64,000 nt of DNA from JACVCJ01 sp052437175 (GTDB lineage Bacteria; Bacteroidota; Bacteroidia; CAIKAF01). The stretch is from NCBI GenBank assembly GCA_052437175.1, contig JBQVOK010000004.1:248001-312000 (forward strand). Reading direction: 5' to 3'. A program made the translations under genes and the position numbers. A model generated the notes under the pieces. The model saw only the letters and a list, made by a program, of their open reading frames with translations, was not told the DNA's origin and did no database searches. Of this stretch, positions 42,396 through 50,613 are shown piece after piece (the first letter of the stretch is position 1; every line of letters starts with the position of its first letter).

Positions 42396-43733
42396 CTACA
42401 GGATTTCTACATAACCATCCGTTCCGTTTACCCGGATGCGTTGTCCGTCTTTGATGAGTGTGCTGGCATTTTCCACCCCTACAACGGCAGGCAGTCCGTA
42501 TTCCCGGGCAATAACGGCACCGTGGGTCATGCGTCCGCCTGCTTCGGTGACCAGGGCTTTTACGGATACGAAAAGGGGCGTCCAGCCGGGGTCGGTAAAG
42601 GTGGTAATGAGTATATCGCCTTCTTCGGGTTCGGCATCGTTTATATGCAGCATTACACGTGCGCGCCCTTCGGTAATGCCCGGGGAAACGGCCAGTCCGG
42701 CCAGCGCCCCGGCGGGCATATCTTCTTTTTTGTACGTGCCGGAAATGCTCTCTCCTTCGGAGGTGATGAGCCTGGGCGGACAGAGTTTTTCGCAGATGCG
42801 TTGTTCTTCTTTTCTCTGCCGGATCAGTTCCGGATCGGCGGTCTGCGTCTCTACGGCCTGGCAGAACTCTTCGAAGCGGAGGTAGAAAACATCTTCTTTT
42901 TCCCGGATGATGCCGGATTGAAATAGCTTTTCTGCTTCGCTCAGCAAAGCCTTTTTGTAGACGAAAAATCGGCTGACAATATCGTATTTGGGATATTCGC
43001 GGTAGCCGGCAAAGCTGCGCAGCAGCCGGATCTGCTCTTGAGTCTCCGCTGCTTTTTCCCGGCCGCCGGGCAGTTGCTGCAGGCGGTTGAGGAGTTCTTC
43101 TTCTTTTTGTGTTGCTTCCTGCAGCCCCTGTTGATACTTCCGGGCAGCTTCCCCGGGAGCAAAGATGTTGATATGGCCCAGGATCAGGGGAATAAGGGTG
43201 GAGGGCTTTTCGGCCCAGCGGCTGCGGGTAATATCGATCTCCCCGGTACAGCGCATACCGTATTTTTCCAGGTAGGCAGAAATGGCTTCCTGCACCTGTA
43301 TACCGCCGTTGAGGGCAGGCAGTTCCGCCAGGAAATCCTCGCTTCGGGTCTGCTGAAGGAATGCGATCACTTCGGGATAAGGCCGCACGGCATCGGCCAG
43401 ATCGAGCAGTTCCAGGCCCATCTGCGAGGTAATATTACCGGGTACGGATTGCAACAGGGTATCGGCAGCATTCTTTTCGCCCAGCCATGCGTACATTTTT
43501 TCATTGATCCAGGTGCGGGCGTTCATACCGGTGAGTATGGCCTGCATATTCTGCGAACCAAAGAGATTACCCTGCTTCATGGCCGCGATATCTTCCCGGA
43601 TAAAGGCAAACAGTGCGCTTCCGGATAGAGGCTGTATCTGCTGTTTCAGGAGCTGCAGCGCCTCCTGGCTCTGCTGTATCAGCTTGCTGACAAGGGCGGG
43701 ATCGGCTTCGGGCTGCCGGTTAAGTTCCTGCAT
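42396..43733 (-). CDS. C-terminal half of a rifampin-phosphotransferase-like enzyme
   Basis: The 445 residues correspond to the second half of Rph-type PEP-synthase-related enzymes, which inactivate rifamycins using ATP. They start in the middle domain (ADPALVSKLIQQSQEAL near 9). They contain MNARTWINEKMYAWLGEKNAADTL, KYGMRCTGEIDITRSRW and GYREYPKYD, and end with the swivelling phospho-His domain (TEAGGRMTHGAVIARE, His 404) and the GTDGYVEIL tail. The ATP-grasp half is missing here; it lies 5.2 kb upstream on the same strand (48972-50225). An in-frame TAA 4 codons before the ATG shows this half cannot be read from further upstream. It lies 49 bases behind the gene at 43783. The catalytic His is intact, so it may still function if both halves assemble. 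Confidence 0.88.
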   Translation of the reverse strand: MQELNRQPEADPALVSKLIQQSQEALQLLKQQIQPLSGSALFAFIREDIAAMKQGNLFGSQNMQAILTGMNARTWINEKMYAWLGEKNAADTLLQSVPGNITSQMGLELLDLADAVRPYPEVIAFLQQTRSEDFLAELPALNGGIQVQEAISAYLEKYGMRCTGEIDITRSRWAEKPSTLIPLILGHINIFAPGEAARKYQQGLQEATQKEEELLNRLQQLPGGREKAAETQEQIRLLRSFAGYREYPKYDIVSRFFVYKKALLSEAEKLFQSGIIREKEDVFYLRFEEFCQAVETQTADPELIRQRKEEQRICEKLCPPRLITSEGESISGTYKKEDMPAGALAGLAVSPGITEGRARVMLHINDAEPEEGDILITTFTDPGWTPLFVSVKALVTEAGGRMTHGAVIAREYGLPAVVGVENASTLIKDGQRIRVNGTDGYVEIL

Positions 43734-43782
43734 CTGTATATGGTTTTACGGGCAACGTGTGCCGTTACATTTCATTTGTATA

Positions 43783-44151
43783 CTAAAAACGGGGAGTGTC
43801 CAGTAGTCTCCCGGATATGAGCGAGGCCATGCTTGCGCATTCGTATGCATCATCGGCGGCGTGGTAATTTTCGGGGTTCTGTTCTACCCAGAATTCCCGG
43901 ATCGTATAGGCATTATTCTCTTTTGTGAGGCGGGCTTTGTAAATGCCGAAGCCCGTCCAGGAGCGGTGAAAATGCAGGAACCCTTCATCAAAATAAATAA
44001 ACCAGCGGTCTTCCATAACTTCGGGAATATAACCCTGTATCAGTTGTTCGTACTGACTTGCTGTGTAATGTAGTTCCGCTTCTACACGTTTGGGCATGGT
44101 AATGGGTTGATGCTTCCAGCTGTCGGGGGTAGCAATTTCGTTTGTGTCCAT
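43783..44151 (-). CDS. Hypothetical protein, 122 residues
   Basis: I do not recognise this protein. It is acidic and aromatic-rich, with no signal peptide or membrane span (for example YIPEVMEDRWFIYFDEGFLHFHRSWTGFGIYKA and YTIREFWVEQNPENY), which suggests a compact alpha/beta protein. It sits inside the insert that splits the rph-like gene, 13 bases downstream of the esterase gene and 49 bases upstream of the rph C-half, all on one strand. Confidence 0.65.
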   Translation of the reverse strand: MDTNEIATPDSWKHQPITMPKRVEAELHYTASQYEQLIQGYIPEVMEDRWFIYFDEGFLHFHRSWTGFGIYKARLTKENNAYTIREFWVEQNPENYHAADDAYECASMASLISGRLLDTPRF

Positions 44152-44164
44152 TGTGTACGTTCTG

Positions 44165-45298
44165 TTAGAGTACTGTCAGTTTTTTCACTACGTGAAAGTC
44201 TTTACCGCTCATGGCAGCCGTATACTGTCCCGGCTTCAGCATGCTGATGTCTACCTGCTGAATGGCCTGTCCGCTCAGTTTTTTTACCACACGACCCTTC
44301 ATATCCATGATCACTACGGTGTTTACAGAGCGTTCCCCGGCATCCAGGTTCAGGGATCCCTGTGCAGGATTGGGGTACATCTTAAGCCAGTCGCCTTTGC
44401 TATGCGTTTCCAGGGAACTGCTGCCGCTGCGCTCGTACCGGCTGAAAAAACGCCAGATCTCCACGCGGGCATCAAAGTCCATACAGGTTACGTCGGTAGA
44501 GCCGGGCATCGGGCATCCGGGCCAGGTATGTTCCCCGCCGATCACCTTGAAAAACTCTACGGTATGGCCATTTGTACCGCCGCTGTATACATAATGCTCG
44601 GCGGTGGCGCCGTCGCTGGTATTGGTATTGGGTACGGATGTGATCTGGGGCGTGGGACTGCAGTTGTTCTGATCTACCCAGAACTGCACCAGGTCTTCGA
44701 TGGCCGTCATGCTGGTTGTGCCGTCGTAGGGATTCGTAGGGTCTTCGGTACCGTGTACGTGAATAGCCGGCGTGGGATGTGCGGGAACGCAGGAGTTGTA
44801 CATGCTGGTGGACATAGAGCCGGTGACGCCGCCTACGGCTGCAAAACGATCGCTCTGGCAGGCCAGGTAATAGCTCATGAAGCTGCCGTTGGACATGCCC
44901 ACACTGTACACGCGGTTGTGATCAATGGTATAATGAGCCGAAATGGTATCGATGAGCGCTTCGATAAAACCAACGTCGTTTGGTGAAGAACCCGTAATGC
45001 CGTAGTTCCAGTAGCGTACGCCAAAGAGCAGGGACCCGTCGGGGTGTGCCATAATGAAATTGGCCGTATCGGCAATAGGGCGGAAGTTGCGGTACTGCGC
45101 AAAATTGGCACCGCTGGAACTGAGCCCGTGCAGGCCGATCACGAGCGGAACCGCCTGGCCCGGAGTATAGGACGCGGGAACATAGAACGAATAGGTGCGC
45201 GTGATGCCGCCGTGCACAAAAGAGCCGTTAATAGTGGTCTGGGCACGGGCCTGAACGGCGAGAAAGAGAAGTAGTATGGAAAGTATGGTTTTGTGCAT
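44165..45298 (-). CDS. PHB-depolymerase-type esterase with T9SS sorting tail
   Basis: The 377 residues carry a signal peptide (1-20, …VQARAQ). The alpha/beta-hydrolase domain is of the LpqC/PHB depolymerase type: YSFYVPASYTPGQAVPLVIGLHGLSSSG, nucleophile Ser 136 in VGMSNGSFMSY, acid-loop IHVHGTEDPTNPYDG and His near 269 in GGEHTWPGCP. A type A type IX secretion C-terminal domain follows over about 305-377 (MYPNPAQGSLNL … MKGRVVKKLSGQ … LKPGQYTAAM). Family members cut polyester or feruloyl-type esters; the true substrate is open. It lies in the rph insert. Confidence 0.9.
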   Translation of the reverse strand: MHKTILSILLLFLAVQARAQTTINGSFVHGGITRTYSFYVPASYTPGQAVPLVIGLHGLSSSGANFAQYRNFRPIADTANFIMAHPDGSLLFGVRYWNYGITGSSPNDVGFIEALIDTISAHYTIDHNRVYSVGMSNGSFMSYYLACQSDRFAAVGGVTGSMSTSMYNSCVPAHPTPAIHVHGTEDPTNPYDGTTSMTAIEDLVQFWVDQNNCSPTPQITSVPNTNTSDGATAEHYVYSGGTNGHTVEFFKVIGGEHTWPGCPMPGSTDVTCMDFDARVEIWRFFSRYERSGSSSLETHSKGDWLKMYPNPAQGSLNLDAGERSVNTVVIMDMKGRVVKKLSGQAIQQVDISMLKPGQYTAAMSGKDFHVVKKLTVL

Positions 45299-45364
45299 GT
45301 TGGACTATTATGTTTTAAAGATAGCGTATTTTGCGGTTAGATACGGAATGTATCTTAGGATTAT

Positions 45365-46045
45365 TCATAATTTATCAATTCTGTCGCACAGTTCACAAAT
45401 ATGGTCCAGGCCATATAGAAGGCTTGTTTCATGTATATCCATCCATTGAAAAAGTTGTAGAATAAAGGCGTAATTTTGCCGGGCATAACGGGTATCCTTT
45501 ATATGGGTGCCGATCTGAAAGCATACCGGTTCGTGATGCGCCAGCCTGTTTCTGAGTACAGTTACTTTTTCAAGCTGTATGAAGAAAAAATGATTATTGT
45601 AATTCAGGGTAGGATTACTTTTCGGTTTAGACGGAAACACAGCCAATAAAGATTGTCCTCCTGAACGGAACTGATGTCGCGCGAACAAATATCTCCAAAA
45701 GCCGAAAGCCATTACCGTCACCAGCTGGGAATGCGAATAGGCCGTTAAATTTCGTTCTCCCGCAGCAATAATGTGCGGTGTTTTACCGCAAAGTTTGTTA
45801 TTGAACATACCACCTGCTCTGGCTGAATCTCTGAGCCAATCTGTTCCATTCTGTATCATGTAATGTCTGTCGATGGCATTGCGGTAAGCTACCTCAAAAC
45901 AGCCGATCAATGTAAACAACTCCTGAGAGAGCCTGAGATTGAGTCGGTAGAGAGTCATCGCTTTGCGGGTATTACCTGCACAGGCTTTTACATAACGGGC
46001 CAGCCGGGGTTGGGATAAGATGTATTCAAAGTTGGTAAACTTCAT
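45365..46045 (-). CDS. Abi-family (HEPN) protein, candidate phage-defence factor
   Basis: The 226 residues match the Abi_2/AbiD-AbiF style: an N-terminal helix pair, FTLIGCFEVAYRNAIDRHYM (about 45-63) and the HEPN catalytic motif RNRLAHHEP (R165-x4-H170), preceded by VTVLRNR. HEPN proteins of this type are often RNases that abort phage infection. No antitoxin gene (MNT or similar) is adjacent, so it would act alone. It is one of six genes in the insert that splits the rph-like gene. The motif is seen directly; the defence role follows from the family and is unproven here. Confidence 0.8.
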   Translation of the reverse strand: MKFTNFEYILSQPRLARYVKACAGNTRKAMTLYRLNLRLSQELFTLIGCFEVAYRNAIDRHYMIQNGTDWLRDSARAGGMFNNKLCGKTPHIIAAGERNLTAYSHSQLVTVMAFGFWRYLFARHQFRSGGQSLLAVFPSKPKSNPTLNYNNHFFFIQLEKVTVLRNRLAHHEPVCFQIGTHIKDTRYARQNYAFILQLFQWMDIHETSLLYGLDHICELCDRIDKL

Positions 46046-46258
46046 TTTGAAAATGATCAGTAGGACATATCGTTTTTTTGATTATATTTGTTTTGTACAG
46101 TTCCCGGTTGCCCCTGAAGTCATTCAAGCTCCCGGGTTTTGTTTTTTACAGGGTTCTCTACACTTATCCCCTGCTTCAACCCGGGGATGGCTAAAGATAG
46201 CAAATTTGTTTCGGGCTGTCCGCGTAGTTGAGTGAAACCAGATATTTTGCGGGTATAA

Positions 46259-46873
46259 CTATACTTTTTTACGGCATTTACTAAGAAAAAACGGAAAATT
46301 CTCTTTCAGTTCGATGATCTCGAAAAGTCCGTAGCTGCCAAACTCTTCCTGTACGGCTTCGTGGTCGTAAAAATAGATGGGCGCGCCTTCGTGCAGTTCG
46401 TAGCGGTCTTTGCTGATGAGCCGGCCCTGCCCGTAATTGGGGGCTGCTTTGGAGATCATGGTAAAGACCATGCAGCCGTTCTCCGTTAGCTGATCGTAAC
46501 AATTGCGGATGAGCTTCTGCCGTTCGTCTGCATCCAGCAGGTGAATGAGCGCATAGCAGAAAATACCGTCGTACTGCTTGTTATCGAAAGGCATATCCGT
46601 AACCGAACCGTGGTAAATGGTGATGCCGCTGCCATAGTGTTTACGGGCCATTTCAATGGCGGTTGCAGAAATTTCGATGCCGGTGACCTCCATGCCGCTG
46701 TCCCGGAAGACCTGTGCATTGCGGCCGTAGCCGATGCCGGGAATGAGTACCGTTTTTACGTTTTCGTGCAGGAAAAAATCCTTCGTAAGTACAGCAGATA
46801 TTGCCGGTTCAAAACCCCACATTTCCTGTTTTTCAAGAAAGCTGCTTTCCCAGAATTCGGGTTTTTGGGACAT
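46259..46873 (-). CDS. Class I SAM-dependent methyltransferase
   Basis: The 204-residue enzyme has a Rossmann methyltransferase fold. Motif I is VLIPGIGYGRNAQVF (about 41-55), the acidic ribose-binding residue lies in VTGIEISATAIEMA, motif II is VTDMPFDNKQYDGIFCYALIHLL and GCMVFTMISK is visible. Sequence style resembles the thiopurine/TehB-like small-molecule methyltransferases (WESSFLEKQEMWGFEPA at the start). The substrate is unknown. It lies in the rph insert between the Abi gene and a hypothetical gene. Confidence 0.85.
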   Translation of the reverse strand: MSQKPEFWESSFLEKQEMWGFEPAISAVLTKDFFLHENVKTVLIPGIGYGRNAQVFRDSGMEVTGIEISATAIEMARKHYGSGITIYHGSVTDMPFDNKQYDGIFCYALIHLLDADERQKLIRNCYDQLTENGCMVFTMISKAAPNYGQGRLISKDRYELHEGAPIYFYDHEAVQEEFGSYGLFEIIELKENFPFFLSKCRKKV

Positions 46874-46967
46874 AGATTTTAATTCCTTTCTTTTTCGTGT
46901 ATGTTGCTTTTTTATAGAGTTAAAGCAGTCTTCATGAATCGTAAAGATAAAAAATAATGGTTAAGAA

Positions 46968-47822
46968 TCAATAATGAAAAATTACGCCACGTCGTTTAAA
47001 ATACCATTTTATATAATCCCTTGTCAGAGCCTTAACCTGGATGGAAGAAATTCTGGAAAACCTGCCTGGTAAAATAGTGACCAATGCTCTGTTTATTCCC
47101 AAATTCAACAGAGCTTCTGTTTCTGTAGGAGAGTTGCCAGACATAAGATGCCAGGGCTGCTTATATGGATCTGGATACTTGCCTTTGTAGTGATATCTGT
47201 TTTTTTCTGTGGATATAATAACGTCAAAATGATCATCGACATCAGTAATAAATGTGTACCCGGAAGCTCGGAACACTGTGCTTAAATATACATTGAATGT
47301 ATCGATGTTTTGGCAGCCATTAAAGAATACTTTATTTTCATTTGCGCTTGAATATATTCTTTTAAACTGCCAATTAACATCATAACGCTTTGCCATTTTC
47401 CTTATGTGTCTGCGACTTGTAAGCGTCATAAATTTTTTCTGTGTTAGTCCCGCATCACTAAAAGAAACTCTCTTATTTGCAGATTCAAATTGTTGCAATA
47501 CGTCTGTAATAAATCCCCGGTTTACTTTTTGATGCTTTTTAAACACTGTTTGCTTTATAAAAAATGTATCCGGGTTAAACGTAAACCGGTAATCGAATCT
47601 TTGATAAAAAGCCAGCTCATATTGCTTTTTCTGTCTGATAAAAGCGATGATGTATTCGTCCTGAACACCTGTAGTAGTTCCGGATGTATCGAAATGATAA
47701 TAGCTGGAATTCGATATTATTTTCAGGGTATCCACCGGCTCTGCCCTAAAGGTTAAGGGTTGAGCGTATCCATTCATTACAATTATGGATATAATGAAGA
47801 GAATATTACTTTTTATTGCCAT
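46968..47822 (-). CDS. Hypothetical exported protein, AT-rich gene
   Basis: The 284 residues start with a signal peptide (MAIKSNILFIISIIVMNGYA, then QPLTF). The rest is a basic, aromatic-rich soluble domain with YYHFDTSGTTTGVQDEYIIAFIRQ and repeated KKH/KRYD segments and two Cys at most. I recognise no family. The gene is clearly richer in A and T than the housekeeping genes in the window, which suggests transfer. It sits within the rph insert. Confidence 0.65.
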   Translation of the reverse strand: MAIKSNILFIISIIVMNGYAQPLTFRAEPVDTLKIISNSSYYHFDTSGTTTGVQDEYIIAFIRQKKQYELAFYQRFDYRFTFNPDTFFIKQTVFKKHQKVNRGFITDVLQQFESANKRVSFSDAGLTQKKFMTLTSRRHIRKMAKRYDVNWQFKRIYSSANENKVFFNGCQNIDTFNVYLSTVFRASGYTFITDVDDHFDVIISTEKNRYHYKGKYPDPYKQPWHLMSGNSPTETEALLNLGINRALVTILPGRFSRISSIQVKALTRDYIKWYFKRRGVIFHY

Positions 47823-47944
47823 CTTGCTTAGCGGAGCTACAGGTAAATATACTATTTCTGATGTCGGGTAAATTCACTGCGGGTAGAAAATTATATCGAG
47901 GGAGTTCCAGCCAAAACTTCCCATTCCTGTGAAACCCAGAATCA

Positions 47945-48754
47945 TTACGGCTTTTTATCCAGGAACTTTTCAATAAGCGGTACAATGAGTGTACGTTCGT
48001 TAAAATCTTCCGTGAGTGTGGTTATTTCGCCGATGTATTCGCCATGCCCGCCGGGGATAATAGCCAGTTGGGAATCTGCAATGAGCCGCTGCATTTCCAG
48101 GGCATGTTCGGGTGTGATCACGTCTTTATCGCCGATGATGATTAAGGTAGGGGCTTTAATGGCGCGGAGTTTTTCCTCCGGGATATCGCTAAAGGCCAGC
48201 ATGCGGGCGGCGTCTTTGTCGTGCATGGTCTGCAGTCCGGCAGAGTCGGGGTTTACAGCCATATATGCATCTTTGAGCGGCTGCGGCATATTGGAAAGCT
48301 GTGCCTGCTGCATAAAACCCCAGAAGAAATCGGGAACGCCGTTTCTTTTGGCCAGGGCAGAGCCGAGTACCATTTTGTTTACGATCTCCGGGTGCCGGAT
48401 AGCGATATGCAGGGTAGTGGTGCCACCGTTGCTGAAGCCGAAGAAATCGGCTTTGGTAATACCCAGGTTTCGGAGCAGGGCGGCCACATCGTCGGCATCC
48501 TGCTCGAAGCTCAGGGACGCGTTGCGGTCGCCGCTACGCCCGTGGGCCTGTAATTCCACGGCAATAAGTTGCCTGTTCTTTGCAAAAAGCGGAATGGCTT
48601 TGCCAAAGTTGGACTGTATGGTGGAGCCGCCGCCGTGGATAAGTACCAGCGGTTTTCCCTGTCCGTAGACCTCGTAGTACATGCGGAGTCCGTTGACATC
48701 GGAATAGCCGCTGCGGAAGTCGGTTTCGGCGGTTTTTATGTGGTTGTGCTGCAT
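47945..48754 (-). CDS. Alpha/beta hydrolase with doubtful 5' end
   Basis: The hydrolase domain is plain: GLRMYYEVYGQGKPLVLIHGGGSTIQSN, nucleophile FGFSNGGTT, acid in IIGDKDVITPEHA and His in IPGGHGEYIG. From the ATG at 48754 (MQHNHIK) it is 269 residues. Reading further upstream in frame gives a clear lipoprotein signal (ILLSAFFILTSC) preceded by LLKKYTT, but no ATG, GTG or TTG exists there until 48985, beyond the dispersed repeat. Either the repeat removed the original start, or a rare codon such as CTG at 48867-48865 is used, or the short form is made. Confidence 0.78.
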   Translation of the reverse strand: MQHNHIKTAETDFRSGYSDVNGLRMYYEVYGQGKPLVLIHGGGSTIQSNFGKAIPLFAKNRQLIAVELQAHGRSGDRNASLSFEQDADDVAALLRNLGITKADFFGFSNGGTTTLHIAIRHPEIVNKMVLGSALAKRNGVPDFFWGFMQQAQLSNMPQPLKDAYMAVNPDSAGLQTMHDKDAARMLAFSDIPEEKLRAIKAPTLIIIGDKDVITPEHALEMQRLIADSQLAIIPGGHGEYIGEITTLTEDFNERTLIVPLIEKFLDKKP

Positions 48755-48897
48755 CGTAAGTTTTTGATTACACGAAGTAAGAATAAAAAAAGCAGAAAGC
48801 AGGATCGTTTGCAGGATGTTTGCGGGCCTTACCCGGAGAGCCGTTGTATATTTTTTAAGCAGATGTATACCCCTGGTCCGGTGCCGCGTGAGGGATA

Positions 48898-48970
48898 GCA
48901 GCGGAAAGCCCGGAGCGAGGCACGAGCGAGGACTTGCAGCCTCGCTTACAGCGAGAGTACGCCCTGAAAA
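48898..48970. repeat. Dispersed repeat, copy 2, 3' of the rph N-terminal half
   Basis: A block of about 73 bp begins GCAGCGGAAAGCCCGGAGCG and ends GCCCTGAAAA. Over its first 43 bases it differs from copy 1 (42292) at 3 positions. It ends 1 base before the stop codon of the rph N-half and marks that edge of the insert. Confidence 0.8.
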
Positions 48971-48971
48971 A

Positions 48972-50225
48972 TTAACCGGGTTCATCGGTTCTTATTTTTA
49001 TGAAATTCCGTTCTATAACCGTTTGCAGCGCGTCTTTTGTAAGCGGGTCGGACTGGCCCAGGGTGTTCAGGAGTTGTTGCCGGCCTGTTTCGGTAGCCAG
49101 CATATCGCTGATATCGATGAACAATCGTCCGGCGGCGGCCTGCATGGGCCGTGCGGCTAACATCTGCCATACGGAAAGGCCCAGGGGAAGCATGGCGTCG
49201 GTCATCATTTGCTGGTGTCCCACGGATGCATATACGTGGTTTGCGTTGTCGGGCGCTTCGGGAACGGGAAATAGGGTAGTGATGGGGCGGCTTTGCACGA
49301 TGTAGAAAGTACCGTCTGCCAGGCACCATTCTATGTCCTGTGGATGGCCGAAATGCGCTTCGATGCGGCGGCCCAGCTGTTCCAGTTCCAGGATCTGTGC
49401 ATCTGTGAGCGCCTGTTGCTGCTGTTGTGCGGGGGCAAGCGGCTGTTCTTCGGTACCACCTTTGGCTGCGGGTTGAACGGCAAGCTTTTTGGCGGCTATT
49501 TTTTTATCGATGATCCGACTTTCGCGTAGGGTATAGGTATCCGGGCTTACACGGCCGGAGACCAGGGCTTCGCCGAGTCCGAAGGCCGCGTCGATGGACG
49601 TGACCTTACGGTTACCCGTAACGGGATCGGCGGTAAACAGTATGCCGGAAGCCTGCGGAAAGACCATTTGCTGCACGATGACGGCCAGTTGCACCTGCTG
49701 ATGATCGAAATGGTTCTGTATACGATAACTGATGGCGCGTTCCGTGAACAGGGAGGCCTGGCATTTGCGTATATACGTAAGGATGGCTTCTGTGCCGCGG
49801 ATATTCAGGTAGCTGTCCTGCTGCCCGGCAAAAGACGCTGCGGGCAGGTCTTCGGCGGTGGCGCTGGAACGGATGGCAAAAGCCTGCTGTTTTGGGAAGC
49901 GGGCGAGGGCCTGCGTAATTTCTTCCTGCATGTCTGCGGGGATAGGCGCTTCTTGAATGTGCTGGCGGATCTCAACGCTGAGGGTTGCGATCTGTTCGCG
50001 GTCTGGACGCTGTAACCCGGAAAGTTGCTTTAGGAGTTGTTGTATAGCCGGTGTGTCTTCGAGCATGCGTTGAAAAGCTTCCGTGGTAATGCAGAAGCCA
50101 TCGGGTACGCGTATGCCGGGCAGTCGGGAGAGTTCGCCCAGGTTGGCTCCTTTACCTCCGGCGAGGGGGAGTTGGGAGCGGTTGAGCTCGTGGAAAGGGC
50201 GGATGTATTTCAGTTGATTATGCAT
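48972..50225 (-). CDS. N-terminal half of a rifampin-phosphotransferase-like enzyme
   Basis: The 417 residues (ATG 50225; a TTG 6 bases earlier is possible) match the first half of Rph-type enzymes. They cover the ATP-grasp region with LAGGKGANLGELSRL near 24, AIRSSATAEDLPAASFAGQQ near 118, LFTADPVTGNRK, GLGEALVSGRVSPD and DIEWCLADGTFYIVQSRPIT near 300. The start of the rifamycin-binding domain (VGHQQMMTDAMLPLGLSVWQ) follows. The protein stops with NFIKIRTDEPG, where intact relatives continue into the sequence found at 43733-42396. The two halves total 862 residues, close to the full-length family size of about 865-870, so nothing appears lost. Rph confers rifamycin resistance by transferring phosphate from ATP. 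Confidence 0.88.
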   Translation of the reverse strand: MHNQLKYIRPFHELNRSQLPLAGGKGANLGELSRLPGIRVPDGFCITTEAFQRMLEDTPAIQQLLKQLSGLQRPDREQIATLSVEIRQHIQEAPIPADMQEEITQALARFPKQQAFAIRSSATAEDLPAASFAGQQDSYLNIRGTEAILTYIRKCQASLFTERAISYRIQNHFDHQQVQLAVIVQQMVFPQASGILFTADPVTGNRKVTSIDAAFGLGEALVSGRVSPDTYTLRESRIIDKKIAAKKLAVQPAAKGGTEEQPLAPAQQQQQALTDAQILELEQLGRRIEAHFGHPQDIEWCLADGTFYIVQSRPITTLFPVPEAPDNANHVYASVGHQQMMTDAMLPLGLSVWQMLAARPMQAAAGRLFIDISDMLATETGRQQLLNTLGQSDPLTKDALQTVIERNFIKIRTDEPG

Positions 50226-50326
50226 GCGCAAGGCCTAAGGTAGGGATAATGGCAGGTTTAATTGTTATGCGCAGGTTTATTTATCGCTCTGCTGCGCAGG
50301 GCCGGCATGGCAGCTGAGCGCTTGCT

Positions 50327-50611
50327 TCAGGCGGAGACGGGGTTTACTCTAAGTTGCCCGCCAATGGCTTTTAACACCTTCATGATGGTAGAAAACTGAG
50401 GTTTTGAACCTTCAGACAGTGCTTTGTATAAGCTTGGTCGGCTTAAGCCGGTTTCTTCGGCAATTTTAGTCATGCCAATGGCTTTTGCCACATGGCCGAT
50501 CGCTGTTATCATATCCGCATCGGTACCTTCTTCTAAAACGGCATTCAGGTATTCGGCAATCATTTCGTTGCTGTCCAGGTAATCGGCTATATCGAATTTT
50601 GATGCTTCCAT
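50327..50611 (-). CDS. Antitoxin of a HI1420/HigA type pair
   Basis: The 94-residue DNA-binding antidote has the layout of the HI1420-type addiction-module family: DIADYLDSNEMIAEYLNAVLEEG at the N-terminus, then a helix-turn-helix (GMTKIAEETGLSRPSLYKALSEGSKPQ, about 46-72) and a conserved tail (FSTIMKVLKAIGGQLRV). It follows the toxin gene by 2 bases, the toxin-first order usual for this subgroup. It probably represses the operon through the inverted repeat at 50922-50943. Confidence 0.92.
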   Translation of the reverse strand: MEASKFDIADYLDSNEMIAEYLNAVLEEGTDADMITAIGHVAKAIGMTKIAEETGLSRPSLYKALSEGSKPQFSTIMKVLKAIGGQLRVNPVSA

Positions 50612-50613
50612 TT

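Noticed and set aside
42396..43733. The C-terminal rph half as an independent PEP synthase gene
   Set aside because: It lacks the whole ATP-grasp domain, and its middle domain follows on from the sequence ending at 48972.
48755..48985. N-terminal extension of the hydrolase from ATG 48985
   Set aside because: The first 30 codons are the dispersed repeat and overlap the end of the rph N-half, so this ATG is unlikely to be the real start.
42396..50225. A transposon or prophage as the cause of the rph split
   Set aside because: No transposase, integrase or clear target-site duplication can be seen between the halves, so the mechanism is left open.
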